A stretch of 64,000 nucleotides of DNA from Thermotoga sp. (GCA_020722015.1 DYLQ01000006.1:1-64000); one strand, 5' to 3'. Shown: positions 8,611-17,799, counted from the stretch's first letter. A program made the numbers and translations. Notes: generated by a model from the letters alone, not told the origin.

Positions 8611-9791
8611 AAGTGCTTTTGGCAGTTACAGGTGGAATAGCAGCCTATAAGGCTGTGGAACTTATCAGCATGATGAGAAAGAGGAAAGACGAGGTCAAAG
8701 TCTTGATGACAGAAAGCGCGATGAAATTCGTCTCACCGCTGACTTTTTCTGCTGTTGGCAATGCTGAAGTTTACACGGATGAATTTGAATACAGAGGTTT
8801 GATATCCCATACAGGCCTGTCCTCGTGGGCTGAGATCATGGTAATAGCACCTGCAACGGCAAACACGATGGCCAAAATTGCAAACGGTATGGCGGACAAC
8901 GTGGTTGTTGCGAGTGCGCTTGCTTTCGAAGGACCGAAGATGCTTGTGCCATCGATGAACGTGAGGATGTACGAAAATCAGGTTACGCAGGACAATCTTC
9001 GAAAATTATCCAACTACGGTTGGACGATAGTCGAGCCGGAGAGCGGCCATCTTGCAGATGGAGAAGTTGGAAAGGGAAGATATCCCGATAATGCGAAGAT
9101 CATCTTTGAAATGGAAAATCTCATCACAAAAAAAGACATGGACGGTCTAAATGTGCTTGTCACGGCAGGACCGACAAGAGAAGCAATAGATCCTGTGAGA
9201 TATATCTCGAACAGATCTTCTGGAAAGATGGGCTATGAGATAGCCGAAATGGCCGCTCTCAGAGGTGCAAAAGTGGATCTCATCTCAGGGCCTGTGAACA
9301 TGCCCACTCCTTTTAAAGTCAAAAAACATGATGTTGAAAGTGTTCGGGAAATGGCAGAAAAGGCACTTGATCTTTTAGAAAATGCGGATGTGATTGTAAT
9401 GACCGCCGCGGTTTCGGATTACAAACCTGAAAAGCCATCGGATCAGAAGATAAAGAAAATAGGCGATGAATTGAATCTTAAACTCATCAAAACAACCGAC
9501 ATACTTCTTGAAATTTCCAAGAGAAAAAGACCAGATCAATTTGTGGTTGGATTTGCGGCAGAAACTCAAAATCTCGTTGAAAATGCCAAACACAAATTCG
9601 AATCTAAATCTCTTGACATGATAGTCGCAAATGACGTTTCGAGAAAAGACATAGGTTTTGAGTCCGATTACGATGAGGTTTTCATCATTTCAAAAGCATC
9701 CGAGCCCGTTCATATCGAAAGAATGACCAAAAGAGAAATCGCAAATGCGTTGCTTGACATGATTGTAACACAAAGGAGCAGAAAATTTTAA
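8607..9791 (+). CDS. coaBC: Bifunctional CoaBC, CoA synthesis
   Basis: CoaBC joins cysteine to 4'-phosphopantothenate (CoaB) and decarboxylates the product with FMN (CoaC). The N-terminal flavoprotein half has TGGIAAYKAVELI, IAPATANTMAKIANG and the substrate motif PSMNVRMYENQ. The C-terminal half starts at LNVLVTAGPTREAIDPVRYISNRSSGKMG and contains MTAAVSDYKP. In the flexible flap where E. coli Dfp has its conserved active-site cysteine (ACGD context), this protein reads HLADGEVGKGR, with Asp instead of Cys. Some other lineages also lack that cysteine, so this does not argue against function. It is the last gene of the cluster. Confidence 0.93.
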   Translation: MKVLLAVTGGIAAYKAVELISMMRKRKDEVKVLMTESAMKFVSPLTFSAVGNAEVYTDEFEYRGLISHTGLSSWAEIMVIAPATANTMAKIANGMADNVVVASALAFEGPKMLVPSMNVRMYENQVTQDNLRKLSNYGWTIVEPESGHLADGEVGKGRYPDNAKIIFEMENLITKKDMDGLNVLVTAGPTREAIDPVRYISNRSSGKMGYEIAEMAALRGAKVDLISGPVNMPTPFKVKKHDVESVREMAEKALDLLENADVIVMTAAVSDYKPEKPSDQKIKKIGDELNLKLIKTTDILLEISKRKRPDQFVVGFAAETQNLVENAKHKFESKSLDMIVANDVSRKDIGFESDYDEVFIISKASEPVHIERMTKREIANALLDMIVTQRSRKF

Positions 9792-9858
9792 ACGTAAATA
9801 CTCGATACATATGGTATTATATTTATACCCAAGTAGGGTAATTTGGAGGTGGAGTTTG

Positions 9859-10530
9859 ATGGCAGCATTACTTTCAGAAGAGGACAGGAAATATCTTGTC
9901 GATTTATTTGAGAAGGAATTAAAAGGAGAGGTTAAGATACTCTTTTTTGGAAGTAAAAAGAAGGAAGAGTGCGAGTATTGTGAACTCACAGAGCAGATAT
10001 TACAAGAATTGGCCGAAACGAGCAACAAAATAACGATCGAAAATCATGACTTTGATGACGAGGAAGCACTTGCGAAACAATACAACGTCGAAATGGTACC
10101 CGCAATTTTGATGTTGGATGCGAATGGCAAGGATATGAGGATAAGATTTTACGGGATACCATCAGGATACGAATTTTCATCTTTGATAGAAGATGTCATT
10201 GCAACTTCTAAAAACGGCGCCGTTGAACTTTCGAAAGATACGATAGAGAAGCTTCAAGATGTAAAGTCGCCTTTGAAGTTGCAGGTATTCGTGACCCCAA
10301 CATGTCCATATTGCCCAAAGGCAGTTTTGATGGCGCACAAACTTGCCATGCAATCATCTAACATAGTTGGCGAAATGATAGAGGCAAATGAATTTCCAGA
10401 TCTTTCGATGCAATACAACGTTTCTTCAGTTCCGCACATAATAATAAACGATGGTGAAGGCGAGTTTGTGGGAGCATTGCCCGAAGAGGCTTTTGTTGAG
10501 CAAGTAATAAGCGTTGTAAAGGAAGCTTGA
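9859..10530 (+). CDS. pdo: Protein disulfide oxidoreductase (two thioredoxin folds)
   Basis: This 223-aa protein has two thioredoxin folds in tandem, like the PDO/glutaredoxin-like proteins of archaea and Thermotogota. The first carries CEYC (about residue 38), the second CPYC (about residue 150). Cis-proline segments VEMVPAILM and VSSVPHIII follow each. Such proteins form, reduce or isomerise disulfides in the cytosol. The ATG at 9859 has GGAGGTGGAG upstream; the track start at 9811 lies before that site. trxB follows after 7 nt, giving a PDO-thioredoxin-reductase redox pair. Confidence 0.9.
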   Translation: MAALLSEEDRKYLVDLFEKELKGEVKILFFGSKKKEECEYCELTEQILQELAETSNKITIENHDFDDEEALAKQYNVEMVPAILMLDANGKDMRIRFYGIPSGYEFSSLIEDVIATSKNGAVELSKDTIEKLQDVKSPLKLQVFVTPTCPYCPKAVLMAHKLAMQSSNIVGEMIEANEFPDLSMQYNVSSVPHIIINDGEGEFVGALPEEAFVEQVISVVKEA

Positions 10531-10537
10531 TAGACAA

Positions 10538-11482
10538 ATGCCTTTGTTTAATCTTTCAAACGTATCAAAACCTGTTGAGCTTAACTACGACGTCGCGATA
10601 GTAGGTGCCGGGCCTGGAGGCCTTTCGGCTGCCATATACGCCGGTCGGGCAGGACTGAAAACCATTGTCTTCGAAAAAGCCACTGAAGGCGGTCAGATTT
10701 TGCTTACCGATATGATAGAAGATTACCCCGGTTTCACATCGATAAGCGGTAATGCGCTTGCCGATGAATTTCTCTCGCACGCAAAAGCCTTTGGTGCCAA
10801 TTTTGCCAATGAAGAGATCGTCGAAGTTGATCTTGAATCGAATCCTAAAAAGTTAAAAACAGATCTCGGTAATGAGTATACGGCAAAAACAGTCGTGATA
10901 GCCACGGGCAGCAATCCTAAAAAACTTGGCGTGAAAGGTGAAGATGAATTCTTAAACAGGGGCGTTTCATATTGTGCCGTTTGCGATGGAAGTTTCTTTA
11001 AAGGCAAAAGAGTTGTTGTTGTAGGCGGCGGAGACAGCGCGGTAGAAGAAGGACTTTACATGACAAAAATCGCCAACGAAGTTACACTGGTTCACAGAAG
11101 GGACAAATTGAGAGCTCAAAAAATAGCTCAAGATAGGGCTTTCAAATCTAACATGAAGTTCATATGGAACACAGTTGTGACGGAAATAGGCGGTACGAAA
11201 AATGTCGAGTATGTCATTTTGAAAAACGTTCAGACCGGAGAAACGACTAAACATGAGACAGATGGAGTATTCATCTACGTTGGTCTTACGCCAAACGTTG
11301 AAATATTCAAAAAATACATAAAGACAGATGAAAATGGATTCATTTTGGCGGATGATCACATGGAAACAAATGTTAAAGGTGTTTATGCGGTTGGAGACAT
11401 AAGGAAAACGCCTCTTAGGCAAATTGTAACAGCTGCAAGTGATGGTGCGATAGCAGTCATAGATATGACGAAATATTTCTAA
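10538..11482 (+). CDS. trxB: Thioredoxin reductase
   Basis: This NADPH- and FAD-dependent enzyme reduces thioredoxin-fold proteins, here most likely the PDO encoded just upstream. The FAD motif GAGPGGLSAAIYAGRAG, the redox-active CAVC (about residue 147), the second dinucleotide motif VVGGGDSAVEEGLYM and the C-terminal GVYAVGDIR are all in place. The 314-aa length is normal. A strong terminator follows the stop. Confidence 0.95.
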   Translation: MPLFNLSNVSKPVELNYDVAIVGAGPGGLSAAIYAGRAGLKTIVFEKATEGGQILLTDMIEDYPGFTSISGNALADEFLSHAKAFGANFANEEIVEVDLESNPKKLKTDLGNEYTAKTVVIATGSNPKKLGVKGEDEFLNRGVSYCAVCDGSFFKGKRVVVVGGGDSAVEEGLYMTKIANEVTLVHRRDKLRAQKIAQDRAFKSNMKFIWNTVVTEIGGTKNVEYVILKNVQTGETTKHETDGVFIYVGLTPNVEIFKKYIKTDENGFILADDHMETNVKGVYAVGDIRKTPLRQIVTAASDGAIAVIDMTKYF

Positions 11483-11493
11483 AAGATAAAATC

Positions 11494-11519
11494 AAAAGAC
11501 CGCTTTTGCGGTCTTTTTT
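11494..11519 (+). terminator. Rho-independent terminator after trxB
   Basis: AAAAGACCGC-TTTT-GCGGTCTTTT is followed by TTG. It ends the pdo-trxB transcript. Confidence 0.92.
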
Positions 11520-11520
11520 G

Positions 11521-11550
11521 TTGATCTTCATGTATTTAATATGTTATACT
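11521..11550 (+). promoter_or_regulatory. Sigma-A-type promoter of tRNA-Arg
   Basis: TTGATC and TATACT are separated by 18 bp and lie 15 bases before the tRNA 5' end. Confidence 0.6.
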
Positions 11551-11564
11551 TCCGAAGGAAGTTA

Positions 11565-11639
11565 GCCTCTATAGTTCAATGGATAGAACGGTGGATTCCT
11601 AATCCGCAAATGCAGGTTCGATTCCTGCTAGGGGCACCA
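11565..11639 (+). tRNA. tRNA-Arg (anticodon CCT)
   Basis: The acceptor stem GCCTCTA pairs with TAGGGGC, and the anticodon arm GGATT-CCTAATCC shows CCT. The T-loop is GGTTCGATTCC, and the terminal CCA is encoded. It reads AGG codons. Confidence 0.93.
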
Positions 11640-11934
11640 GAGACAGCTTATAGTGCATGGATACGATCTGCCAAGCAGAAAAAAATTGCTGTTTTTATCG
11701 AACGGTATTCCCGGTCAAGCCGGGAATGACCCACGCTTGTCATCCCCGAGTTCATCGGAGACCGCATTGTTTCCATTGGCTTTGAAAAAAGTTTGGTATG
11801 CCAAAGCCCGAATGACATATTGTAGAAAACATAGATTACCCATGAATTTTATAGTAATTTGAAGATAAAACAAGATTGGCATCTTTATTCACCATTTTTG
11901 TCAGAATTTCGCCTATAAAGTCTAAAAATCGACT
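11640..11934. other. Intergenic region with REP-like sequence
   Basis: This 295-base stretch has no convincing gene. It contains an exact REP-like palindrome at 11707-11727 and a degenerate relative just after it (CATCCCCGAGTTCATCGGAGA, about 11740). The rest is AT-rich sequence with no pattern that I can name. The 62- and 69-codon ORFs in the track have no ribosome sites. Confidence 0.6.
11707..11727. repeat. REP-like palindrome
   Basis: ATTCCCGGTCAAGCCGGGAAT is identical to the copy at 98-118 and inverted relative to 2670-2690. It is followed by GAC, as in the first copy. Confidence 0.8.
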
Positions 11935-11981
11935 TTGGTATTTACATCGTAAAGTGATATCCTATTGTGGAAGCGGTTCCA
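11935..11981 (+). promoter_or_regulatory. Promoter and LacI-type operator before lacI
   Basis: A -35 TTGGTA and a -10 TATCCT are separated by 17 bp. TGGAAGCGGTTCCA at 11968-11981 fits the LacI/GalR operator pattern TGNAANCGNTTNCA at every fixed position, and it overlaps the likely transcription start. It should let the regulator repress its own gene and the sugar operon behind it. Confidence 0.75.
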
Positions 11982-11999
11982 TAGAGGAGTGGAATTTAG

Positions 12000-13022
12000 A
12001 TGAAAATTACGATAAACGAAATAGCAAAAATGGCCGGTGTATCTAAATCAACTGTTTCAAGAGCCCTTAATGGTACCGGTTACATCTCTGATGAGAAAAA
12101 ATCGAAGATATTTGAACTCGTCAAAATCCACAATTACGTGCCAGATTCGAAGGCTGTTAATCTTAGCAAGGGAAAGGCGATGACCGTTGGCCTTGTTTTG
12201 CCGTCGGCTGCCGGACCGTTTTACGGTGAGGTTGTTCGCGGATTGGAAGAAGTTTTGAGTGCAAACAAGTATTTCACCATGCTTATGACCTTTGATAATA
12301 CGTCTGTTGAGGAAGTAAGAAAAAGATATATTTCGATGATAGGTTCAAAAAGAGTTGACGGAATGATAATTTTCGATCCAGAAGTGAATGCAGAGATGGT
12401 TGAAAAAGTCATGAGCTTTAAAATACCTGTCGTTTACCTTGGAGAAAGCATTCAAGGCATGGATGTTGATACCATTCTCATCGATAACTTCGATGGTGCT
12501 TACATGATGACCGAACATCTCGTGAAAATTCACAATTACAAAAGAATTGCCTTCATAACTGGACCGGCAAATAGCTTTGACGGTGCTGAAAGATTGCGTG
12601 GATTCAAACATGCACTTGAAATGAACGGATTGTCATTCGATCCAACGTTGGTATTTCGTGGAGATTTCACGAAAGAAAGCGGGAAGAATGCAGCCGAAGT
12701 ATGTCTAAAGAGTGGCGCGAATGCAATCTTTGCGTCTAACGACGAAATGGCTCTCGGAGTTATAGAAGAATTGCAAAGAAAAGGAATAAAGGTTGGTAAA
12801 GACATGGCAGTCGTTGGATTCGATGACGCATTCTGGTCGAGATACATCTTTCCACCTTTGACTACCGTTCATCAGCCGATGCACAGCATAGGGAAAATGG
12901 CGGCTAAAACCATATTGGAAAAGATAGAATCAAACGATGTTGTCAAAACGCCGATGAAAATCGTCTTAAACACAAGATTAATTGTAAGAAATTCTTGTGG
13001 TTGTGGCAGTTTTACAAATTGA
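12000..13022 (+). CDS. LacI-family regulator of the glucan locus
   Basis: This 340-aa repressor has the N-terminal LacI helix-turn-helix and hinge (INEIAKMAGVSKSTVSRALNGTGYIS) and a periplasmic-binding-like ligand domain ending VVGFDDAFWSRYIFPPLTTVHQP. The ATG follows GAGGAG. A perfect LacI-type operator lies in its own leader and the transport and glycosidase genes run on without a gap, so it most likely senses a sugar taken up by this locus. A short Cys-Gly-Cys tail is unusual but of no known meaning. Confidence 0.9.
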   Translation: MKITINEIAKMAGVSKSTVSRALNGTGYISDEKKSKIFELVKIHNYVPDSKAVNLSKGKAMTVGLVLPSAAGPFYGEVVRGLEEVLSANKYFTMLMTFDNTSVEEVRKRYISMIGSKRVDGMIIFDPEVNAEMVEKVMSFKIPVVYLGESIQGMDVDTILIDNFDGAYMMTEHLVKIHNYKRIAFITGPANSFDGAERLRGFKHALEMNGLSFDPTLVFRGDFTKESGKNAAEVCLKSGANAIFASNDEMALGVIEELQRKGIKVGKDMAVVGFDDAFWSRYIFPPLTTVHQPMHSIGKMAAKTILEKIESNDVVKTPMKIVLNTRLIVRNSCGCGSFTN

Positions 13023-13036
13023 AAGGAGGAAGTATC

Positions 13037-14752
13037 ATGAACAAAGTAAGGATTTTCGTTTTTGTAGCAGTACTGATAGGTATAGCAACTCTTGGTTTGG
13101 CAGATGTTTCTTACCCTTATCTTACTCAATACGGTCCTGCAATGATCAATTGGGGTAATAACGTCAAATACGGCGGCACTTTGAACGTCGTGATGCCGTG
13201 GGGGCAATTAACGAACAGTGTTAATCCATTTTTACCAACCTCTCAAACTTTGCAAATGCAAAACATGGTGTATGAAAGTCTTTTTTACGTTAACAATTTG
13301 AACGGTCAACTTACCTCTATGCTTGGCACATCTTACAAATGGTCAAATGACAATCTAACCCTTACCGTTACGACAAGAAAAGGTGTTAAGTGGTCCGATG
13401 GCGTACCATTCACGGCAAATGACGTGGCCTTTACCTTTAATCTTTTAAAGAAGTATCCTGCCCTCGATCTCGCGGCTGTGTGGGCCAAAGACAATTATCT
13501 TCAAAGTGTTCAGGCCAGCGGTGATAACGTGATTTTCACCTTTTCAAGGCCTAATACGCCTCTTTTGTACACCCTGCTTGGTCAACTTATTGTACCGGAA
13601 CATATATGGTCAAAGATAGATGATCCTGCGACATATCCGAATCAAAATCCAATTGGAACGGGTCCATTCTTGCTTAGTTCATTCAATCCAACTACCAATA
13701 CGATAACCTTGGTCAAAAATCCCAATTATTGGATGGAAGGTAGACCATATATAGACAAAATAGTCGTAAGATCCGTTGAATCTAACACGACCGTTATGTT
13801 GGAACTTTTAAAGGGAACGGCAGAATGGAGTTACGTTTACATTCCCGATGTTCAAAAAAGTTGGATAAGCAAAGATCCGTCGGTGAACAAAATATGGTGG
13901 CCGATGAACAGCACGTTGATACTTTATCTTAACACTCGAAAATACCCCTTCAACAATCCAACCTTCAGACAGGCAATTTCAATGGCAATAGACAGAGCAG
14001 CTGCGGAAGAAAAAGCTTATTTCAATGCCGGTAAACCTTCCGATGGTTTAGGACTTTTCCCATCTCAGGAAGCGGAATGGCTCGATCCAACGCTTGTAGA
14101 TCAGGCAAAGGCCCTTGGACAATATAATCCTCAGAAGGCACTGGAATTGCTCGCATCGATAGGATTCAAGAAAAATGCAAGTGGAAATCTTGTTGGCCCT
14201 AACGGAAAGGAACTTCCAACTTACAAATTACCAGTAGTTGCCGGATGGACAGATTACCTTACCATTTCTCAAATCATAGCTCAAAATCTCAAAGAGATCG
14301 GTATAAACGCGATAATAACTCAGGAATCCTTTGGTTCATGGTGGTCAACGATAACAAAGGGAATGTACGACATGGCCTTTGCATGGGCGACTGGCAGTGG
14401 TCCTACACCTTACTTCTACTTCAACCAAGAATTAAATCCAGCCTTTACGGCACCCATCGGACAAACTTCTGCTTCTAACTGGTCAGGGTATACGAATCCT
14501 TTGATAACCTCTGCATTGAATGTATACTCGCAAACGAGCGATCTTAATCTTCAAAAACAAGCAATGTACACAATCGAACGAATCTTCCTTGAAGAAATGC
14601 CATTTGCACCTGTACTTTATGGAACAGAATTCGACGTCTTCAGCGAAAAGAACTTAACTGGATGGCCTTCAACTTCTAATCCTTACGCATCTGGAGCCGG
14701 AATTGGTTCGTCCGAGGGTGAAATGATCGTTTTGAATATACATTTGAAATGA
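13037..14752 (+). CDS. Orphan family 5 solute-binding protein, glucan locus
   Basis: This secreted 571-aa protein begins with a signal peptide (MNKVRIFVFVAVLIGIATLGLA) and has the SBP_bac_5 fold: GGTLNVVMPWG at the mature start, the VKWSDGVPFTANDVAFTFN motif and NPIGTGPF. Family 5 proteins bind peptides or, often in Thermotogota, beta-linked oligosaccharides. No family 5 permeases are nearby, so it must use permeases encoded elsewhere. GAAAGGAGG precedes the ATG at 13037. Its place between lacI and a sugar importer suggests an oligosaccharide ligand. Confidence 0.85.
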   Translation: MNKVRIFVFVAVLIGIATLGLADVSYPYLTQYGPAMINWGNNVKYGGTLNVVMPWGQLTNSVNPFLPTSQTLQMQNMVYESLFYVNNLNGQLTSMLGTSYKWSNDNLTLTVTTRKGVKWSDGVPFTANDVAFTFNLLKKYPALDLAAVWAKDNYLQSVQASGDNVIFTFSRPNTPLLYTLLGQLIVPEHIWSKIDDPATYPNQNPIGTGPFLLSSFNPTTNTITLVKNPNYWMEGRPYIDKIVVRSVESNTTVMLELLKGTAEWSYVYIPDVQKSWISKDPSVNKIWWPMNSTLILYLNTRKYPFNNPTFRQAISMAIDRAAAEEKAYFNAGKPSDGLGLFPSQEAEWLDPTLVDQAKALGQYNPQKALELLASIGFKKNASGNLVGPNGKELPTYKLPVVAGWTDYLTISQIIAQNLKEIGINAIITQESFGSWWSTITKGMYDMAFAWATGSGPTPYFYFNQELNPAFTAPIGQTSASNWSGYTNPLITSALNVYSQTSDLNLQKQAMYTIERIFLEEMPFAPVLYGTEFDVFSEKNLTGWPSTSNPYASGAGIGSSEGEMIVLNIHLK

Positions 14753-14759
14753 GATTTAG

Positions 14760-14776
14760 AAGCGTAATTCACGCTT
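14760..14776. promoter_or_regulatory. Small inverted repeat before the sugar-binding protein gene
   Basis: AAGCGT-AATTC-ACGCTT lies directly upstream of the ribosome site AAGGAGGTG. It may be an RNA hairpin that sets relative expression, or a protein site. Confidence 0.4.
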
Positions 14777-14792
14777 AAGGAGGTGTTTTTTT

Positions 14793-16046
14793 GTGAAAGT
14801 GTTTTTGGTATTTTCAACCGTTTTGTTATTAGTAGTGGGCACGATGCTGGCTGTCACGATTACCGTAGCACCACCGGATGCCCAATCGTTCAATTACTTG
14901 CAAAGCGTGATACCGACCTTTGAAAAGCAAAATCCAAACATCACAGTTCAAGTTGTTACTCAACCGAGTGGTGGCCAGATTGCTGCGCTTGTGGCCGCCG
15001 GAAATGCTCCGAATGTTTTCATAGGTCCTGTTCCGATAAGCTATGTTCAAGACGGCCTTTTGCTTGACTTCACGCAAATGTCAGGATACAATAAATTGGT
15101 ATCGGAGATCACAACGGGTATTTTTCCATACAACGGAGGAGTTTACAACATACCATGGATGGTCACGACACAGGTGATGTTTTACAACAAACATATCTTC
15201 GAACTTGCCGGTCTTAACCCTGATAAACCACCACGAACTTTTGACGAATATCTCTACGATGCGAAGAAGATAAGTGAATTAAAGCCTGGTCCGTACGGAA
15301 AATACTACGGTCAATTCTTCTGGAATGAGGAACTTTCATACGCATGGTACTGGGGCATGCTTGAGCAGATATATTACAATTTCAACAACGCTCAATATCC
15401 TCATCTTCTCGATCAATACGGAATTTCTCTTGATTTCACAAATCCCAACGCTCATTTCGTGGATTTTCTTAAATTCTGTAAAGAAGTTCAGCAATACAGC
15501 TCTTCAGGAATGCAACAGGCTTCTATCTTCGGACGGAATGTGGGAATGTGGTTACAATTCGCCTATGGCTGGACTTTTAACCTTCAAAACTCAACCGGTG
15601 GTCCAATGGTTTACGGAAAAGATTACGGCCTTGCGCCAATTCCGACGGCATCAAATTCGGCAACGGCAATACATTGGTCAACACTTGCTCAAAGGCCTTT
15701 AATAGTCTTCAAATCAACACCGGCCAAAGACGAAGCCGCATGGAAATTCATCCAATTCTTGATGGAACCTCAAAATGAGCTTCAAGCGTGTAAAGAGATA
15801 GGATGGCTTCCTTCGGTAAAAGAGAATGAGAGCAATTCTTTCTTCTCAAAACCAGATCTCAAAGCATACGTAGATCAACTTTCACATGTGGTCGTGACTA
15901 ATCCGTTTGAAACGAACAGCGCCGTTATTCATGCCGTTTTAAATGCCTTCGGTCAATACGTCGTAAGCGGTTCGATTCCAACGGCAGAACAAGCATTTCA
16001 AATCGCGACTCAAAAGGCTCAAGCGGCTCTTGGTTCCGGTTTATAA
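14793..16046 (+). CDS. Family 1 sugar ABC transporter, solute-binding protein
   Basis: This 417-aa secreted protein has a signal peptide (VFLVFSTVLLLVVGTMLA) and a maltose-binding-type fold: ITVAPPDAQ..IPTFEKQNPNITVQVV, GNAPNVFIG and YNIPWMVTTQVMFYNKHIFELAGL. It should capture an oligosaccharide outside the cell membrane and deliver it to the two permeases that follow 5 nt later. It starts at a GTG with AAGGAGGTG upstream. The ligand is unknown; the neighbouring enzymes suggest a beta-gluco-oligosaccharide. Confidence 0.9.
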   Translation: MKVFLVFSTVLLLVVGTMLAVTITVAPPDAQSFNYLQSVIPTFEKQNPNITVQVVTQPSGGQIAALVAAGNAPNVFIGPVPISYVQDGLLLDFTQMSGYNKLVSEITTGIFPYNGGVYNIPWMVTTQVMFYNKHIFELAGLNPDKPPRTFDEYLYDAKKISELKPGPYGKYYGQFFWNEELSYAWYWGMLEQIYYNFNNAQYPHLLDQYGISLDFTNPNAHFVDFLKFCKEVQQYSSSGMQQASIFGRNVGMWLQFAYGWTFNLQNSTGGPMVYGKDYGLAPIPTASNSATAIHWSTLAQRPLIVFKSTPAKDEAAWKFIQFLMEPQNELQACKEIGWLPSVKENESNSFFSKPDLKAYVDQLSHVVVTNPFETNSAVIHAVLNAFGQYVVSGSIPTAEQAFQIATQKAQAALGSGL

Positions 16047-16051
16047 GAATA

Positions 16052-16954
16052 ATGAGAGAATTTTTGAGAACACTTAACAAATCCAAATGGGGCTACATAT
16101 TTGTAGCCCCGTGGATTGTTGGTTTTGCGGTTTTCAGCGTGTATCCTTTATGGCTGGGAATAAAGATGTCTTTTATGAATTACAACCTTGTTGCTCCGCA
16201 AGCAATGAAATTCATAGGTTTTGGAAACTGGATAAACAGTTTAGAAGATATATCATTTTGGAAAAGTCTTTTGAACATACTTTACAACCAAGCTATCTTC
16301 ATAACCTTGACCTTTTTCATCGCGCTTTTGGTCGCTTATTTGCTTTTTAAAATTTCGAACGGGAATAGGTTTTGGAATGCATTTTTCAGGAGCGCTTATT
16401 TTGTTCCAACCATAACATCTGTCGTGGTCGTCATGCTTGTGCTTGGAAATATAACGGCACCTTATGGTCCGATTCAGACTTTACTTGTTAAATGGCACAT
16501 TTTGAGTGTACCTATTGTGTGGAATTTAACGCCAATACTCATAATGCCTGTGATAGCCGTAATAACATCATGGATGTCTTTCGGTATGCAAGCGATAATT
16601 TTGCTTGGAGGACTTGGAACGGTTCCTCCTGAATATACGGAAGCCGCTCGCATAGATGGGGCAAAGGAAAGAACTATCTTTTGGAAAATAATCTTTCCGC
16701 TCTTAAGACCTCAAATAGTCTTCATAATGGTCATGAACGCTATAGGAGGACTTCAAATGTTCACACAAGTTTACGTGAATTTCGGTACTACCGGGGGACC
16801 GGATCAAGCCGGAATGACACCGGTACTTTACATATATGGAGAGGGACTCGGAAAGTTTCAAATGGGGTTTGCATCGGCACTTGGTTTTGTGCTCAGTGGA
16901 ATAATAATAATTGCCACAATCATAACTCTTAAATTGCTTCAGGAAAAAAGCTAG
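16052..16954 (+). CDS. Sugar ABC transporter permease, MalF type
   Basis: This 300-aa inner-membrane protein has about six transmembrane segments. The EAA loop EAARIDGAKERTIFWKIIFPLLRPQ, which docks the ATPase, lies at about residue 200. It pairs with the next permease. No ATPase gene is found in the locus, so a shared MsmX-type ATPase from elsewhere is likely. An extremely stable inverted repeat sits within codons 13-20. Confidence 0.93.
   Translation: MREFLRTLNKSKWGYIFVAPWIVGFAVFSVYPLWLGIKMSFMNYNLVAPQAMKFIGFGNWINSLEDISFWKSLLNILYNQAIFITLTFFIALLVAYLLFKISNGNRFWNAFFRSAYFVPTITSVVVVMLVLGNITAPYGPIQTLLVKWHILSVPIVWNLTPILIMPVIAVITSWMSFGMQAIILLGGLGTVPPEYTEAARIDGAKERTIFWKIIFPLLRPQIVFIMVMNAIGGLQMFTQVYVNFGTTGGPDQAGMTPVLYIYGEGLGKFQMGFASALGFVLSGIIIIATIITLKLLQEKS
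16089..16110 (+). repeat. Strong hairpin inside the permease 5' coding region
   Basis: GGGGCTACA-TATT-TGTAGCCCC is a perfect 9-bp stem with a 4-nt loop, starting 37 nt after the permease start codon. It codes WGYIFVAP. No T-run follows. Confidence 0.85.
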
Positions 16955-16962
16955 GTGATGAA

Positions 16963-17790
16963 ATGTTAAAACAGGAAAGAACAGAACGAAGGCGGGCATA
17001 CATTTTTTTATCAATAGGTCTTGTTTTTACGCTTTATCCGTTTGCGCTGATGATAATGAGTTCATTAATGACACCATCGCAACTTCTGAATAATCCTTCC
17101 ATGATAATTCCAATGCCAATCACGTTGTCTGGATACACTGGTCTTTTCAAGGATCTCAATGTGCTGTTGCTTTTCAAAAATACGTTGATAATAGCTGGAT
17201 CCGTTACGCTGTTGAATCTTTTCTTTGATTCGCTTGCAGCCTTTGCCCTTGCAAAATTGAAATTTCCAGGTAGAAATGCTCTTTTCGGTTTCATGCTTTT
17301 TACGTTGATGATACCGGGTGTCCTCTTTTTCATTCCAGAATATACCATGTTGTACAACTGGGGTTGGGTAAATCATTACAGGGCATTGATAATACCGAGC
17401 TTTGTCCAATTTTACAGCATATTTTTGATGAAACAATTCATGGAACAGATCCCGGACGATGTGATAGAGGCTGCGCGTATAGACGGGGCAAGCGATCCGT
17501 TGATATATGCGAGGATTATCCTTCCGATGAGCATACCGATACTTGCAACGATAGCCATAATGACCTTTATGGGTGCATGGAATGATTTTTTTGGACCTTT
17601 GCTTTACCTCAGAAGCCCGAGTCTTTGGACGGTTCAACTTGGATTACAGATGTTTTCAAGTTCAATCCCAGGACAAAATATCCAAGTTCTATGGGCTGGA
17701 GAAGTGGTCATAACTTTACCGATTCTTATAGTTTTTCTATTCCTTCAAAAGTATTTCATTCAGGCTTTCACAAATGTTTCGTTCAAATAG
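16963..17790 (+). CDS. Sugar ABC transporter permease, MalG type
   Basis: This 275-aa membrane protein is the partner of the MalF-type permease 8 nt upstream. The EAA loop EAARIDGASDPLIYARIILPMSIP is clear, and it ends with a membrane helix and a short tail (FIQAFTNVSFK). The start has GGTGATG upstream. Confidence 0.93.
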   Translation: MLKQERTERRRAYIFLSIGLVFTLYPFALMIMSSLMTPSQLLNNPSMIIPMPITLSGYTGLFKDLNVLLLFKNTLIIAGSVTLLNLFFDSLAAFALAKLKFPGRNALFGFMLFTLMIPGVLFFIPEYTMLYNWGWVNHYRALIIPSFVQFYSIFLMKQFMEQIPDDVIEAARIDGASDPLIYARIILPMSIPILATIAIMTFMGAWNDFFGPLLYLRSPSLWTVQLGLQMFSSSIPGQNIQVLWAGEVVITLPILIVFLFLQKYFIQAFTNVSFK

Positions 17791-17799
17791 GTGAGAGCC

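Noticed and set aside
11541-11862. 62- and 69-codon ORFs around tRNA-Arg
   Set aside because: One contains the tRNA itself, the other spans a REP-like repeat. Neither has a ribosome site.
16089-16110. Permease hairpin as a terminator
   Set aside because: No T-run follows, and the coding frame continues through it.
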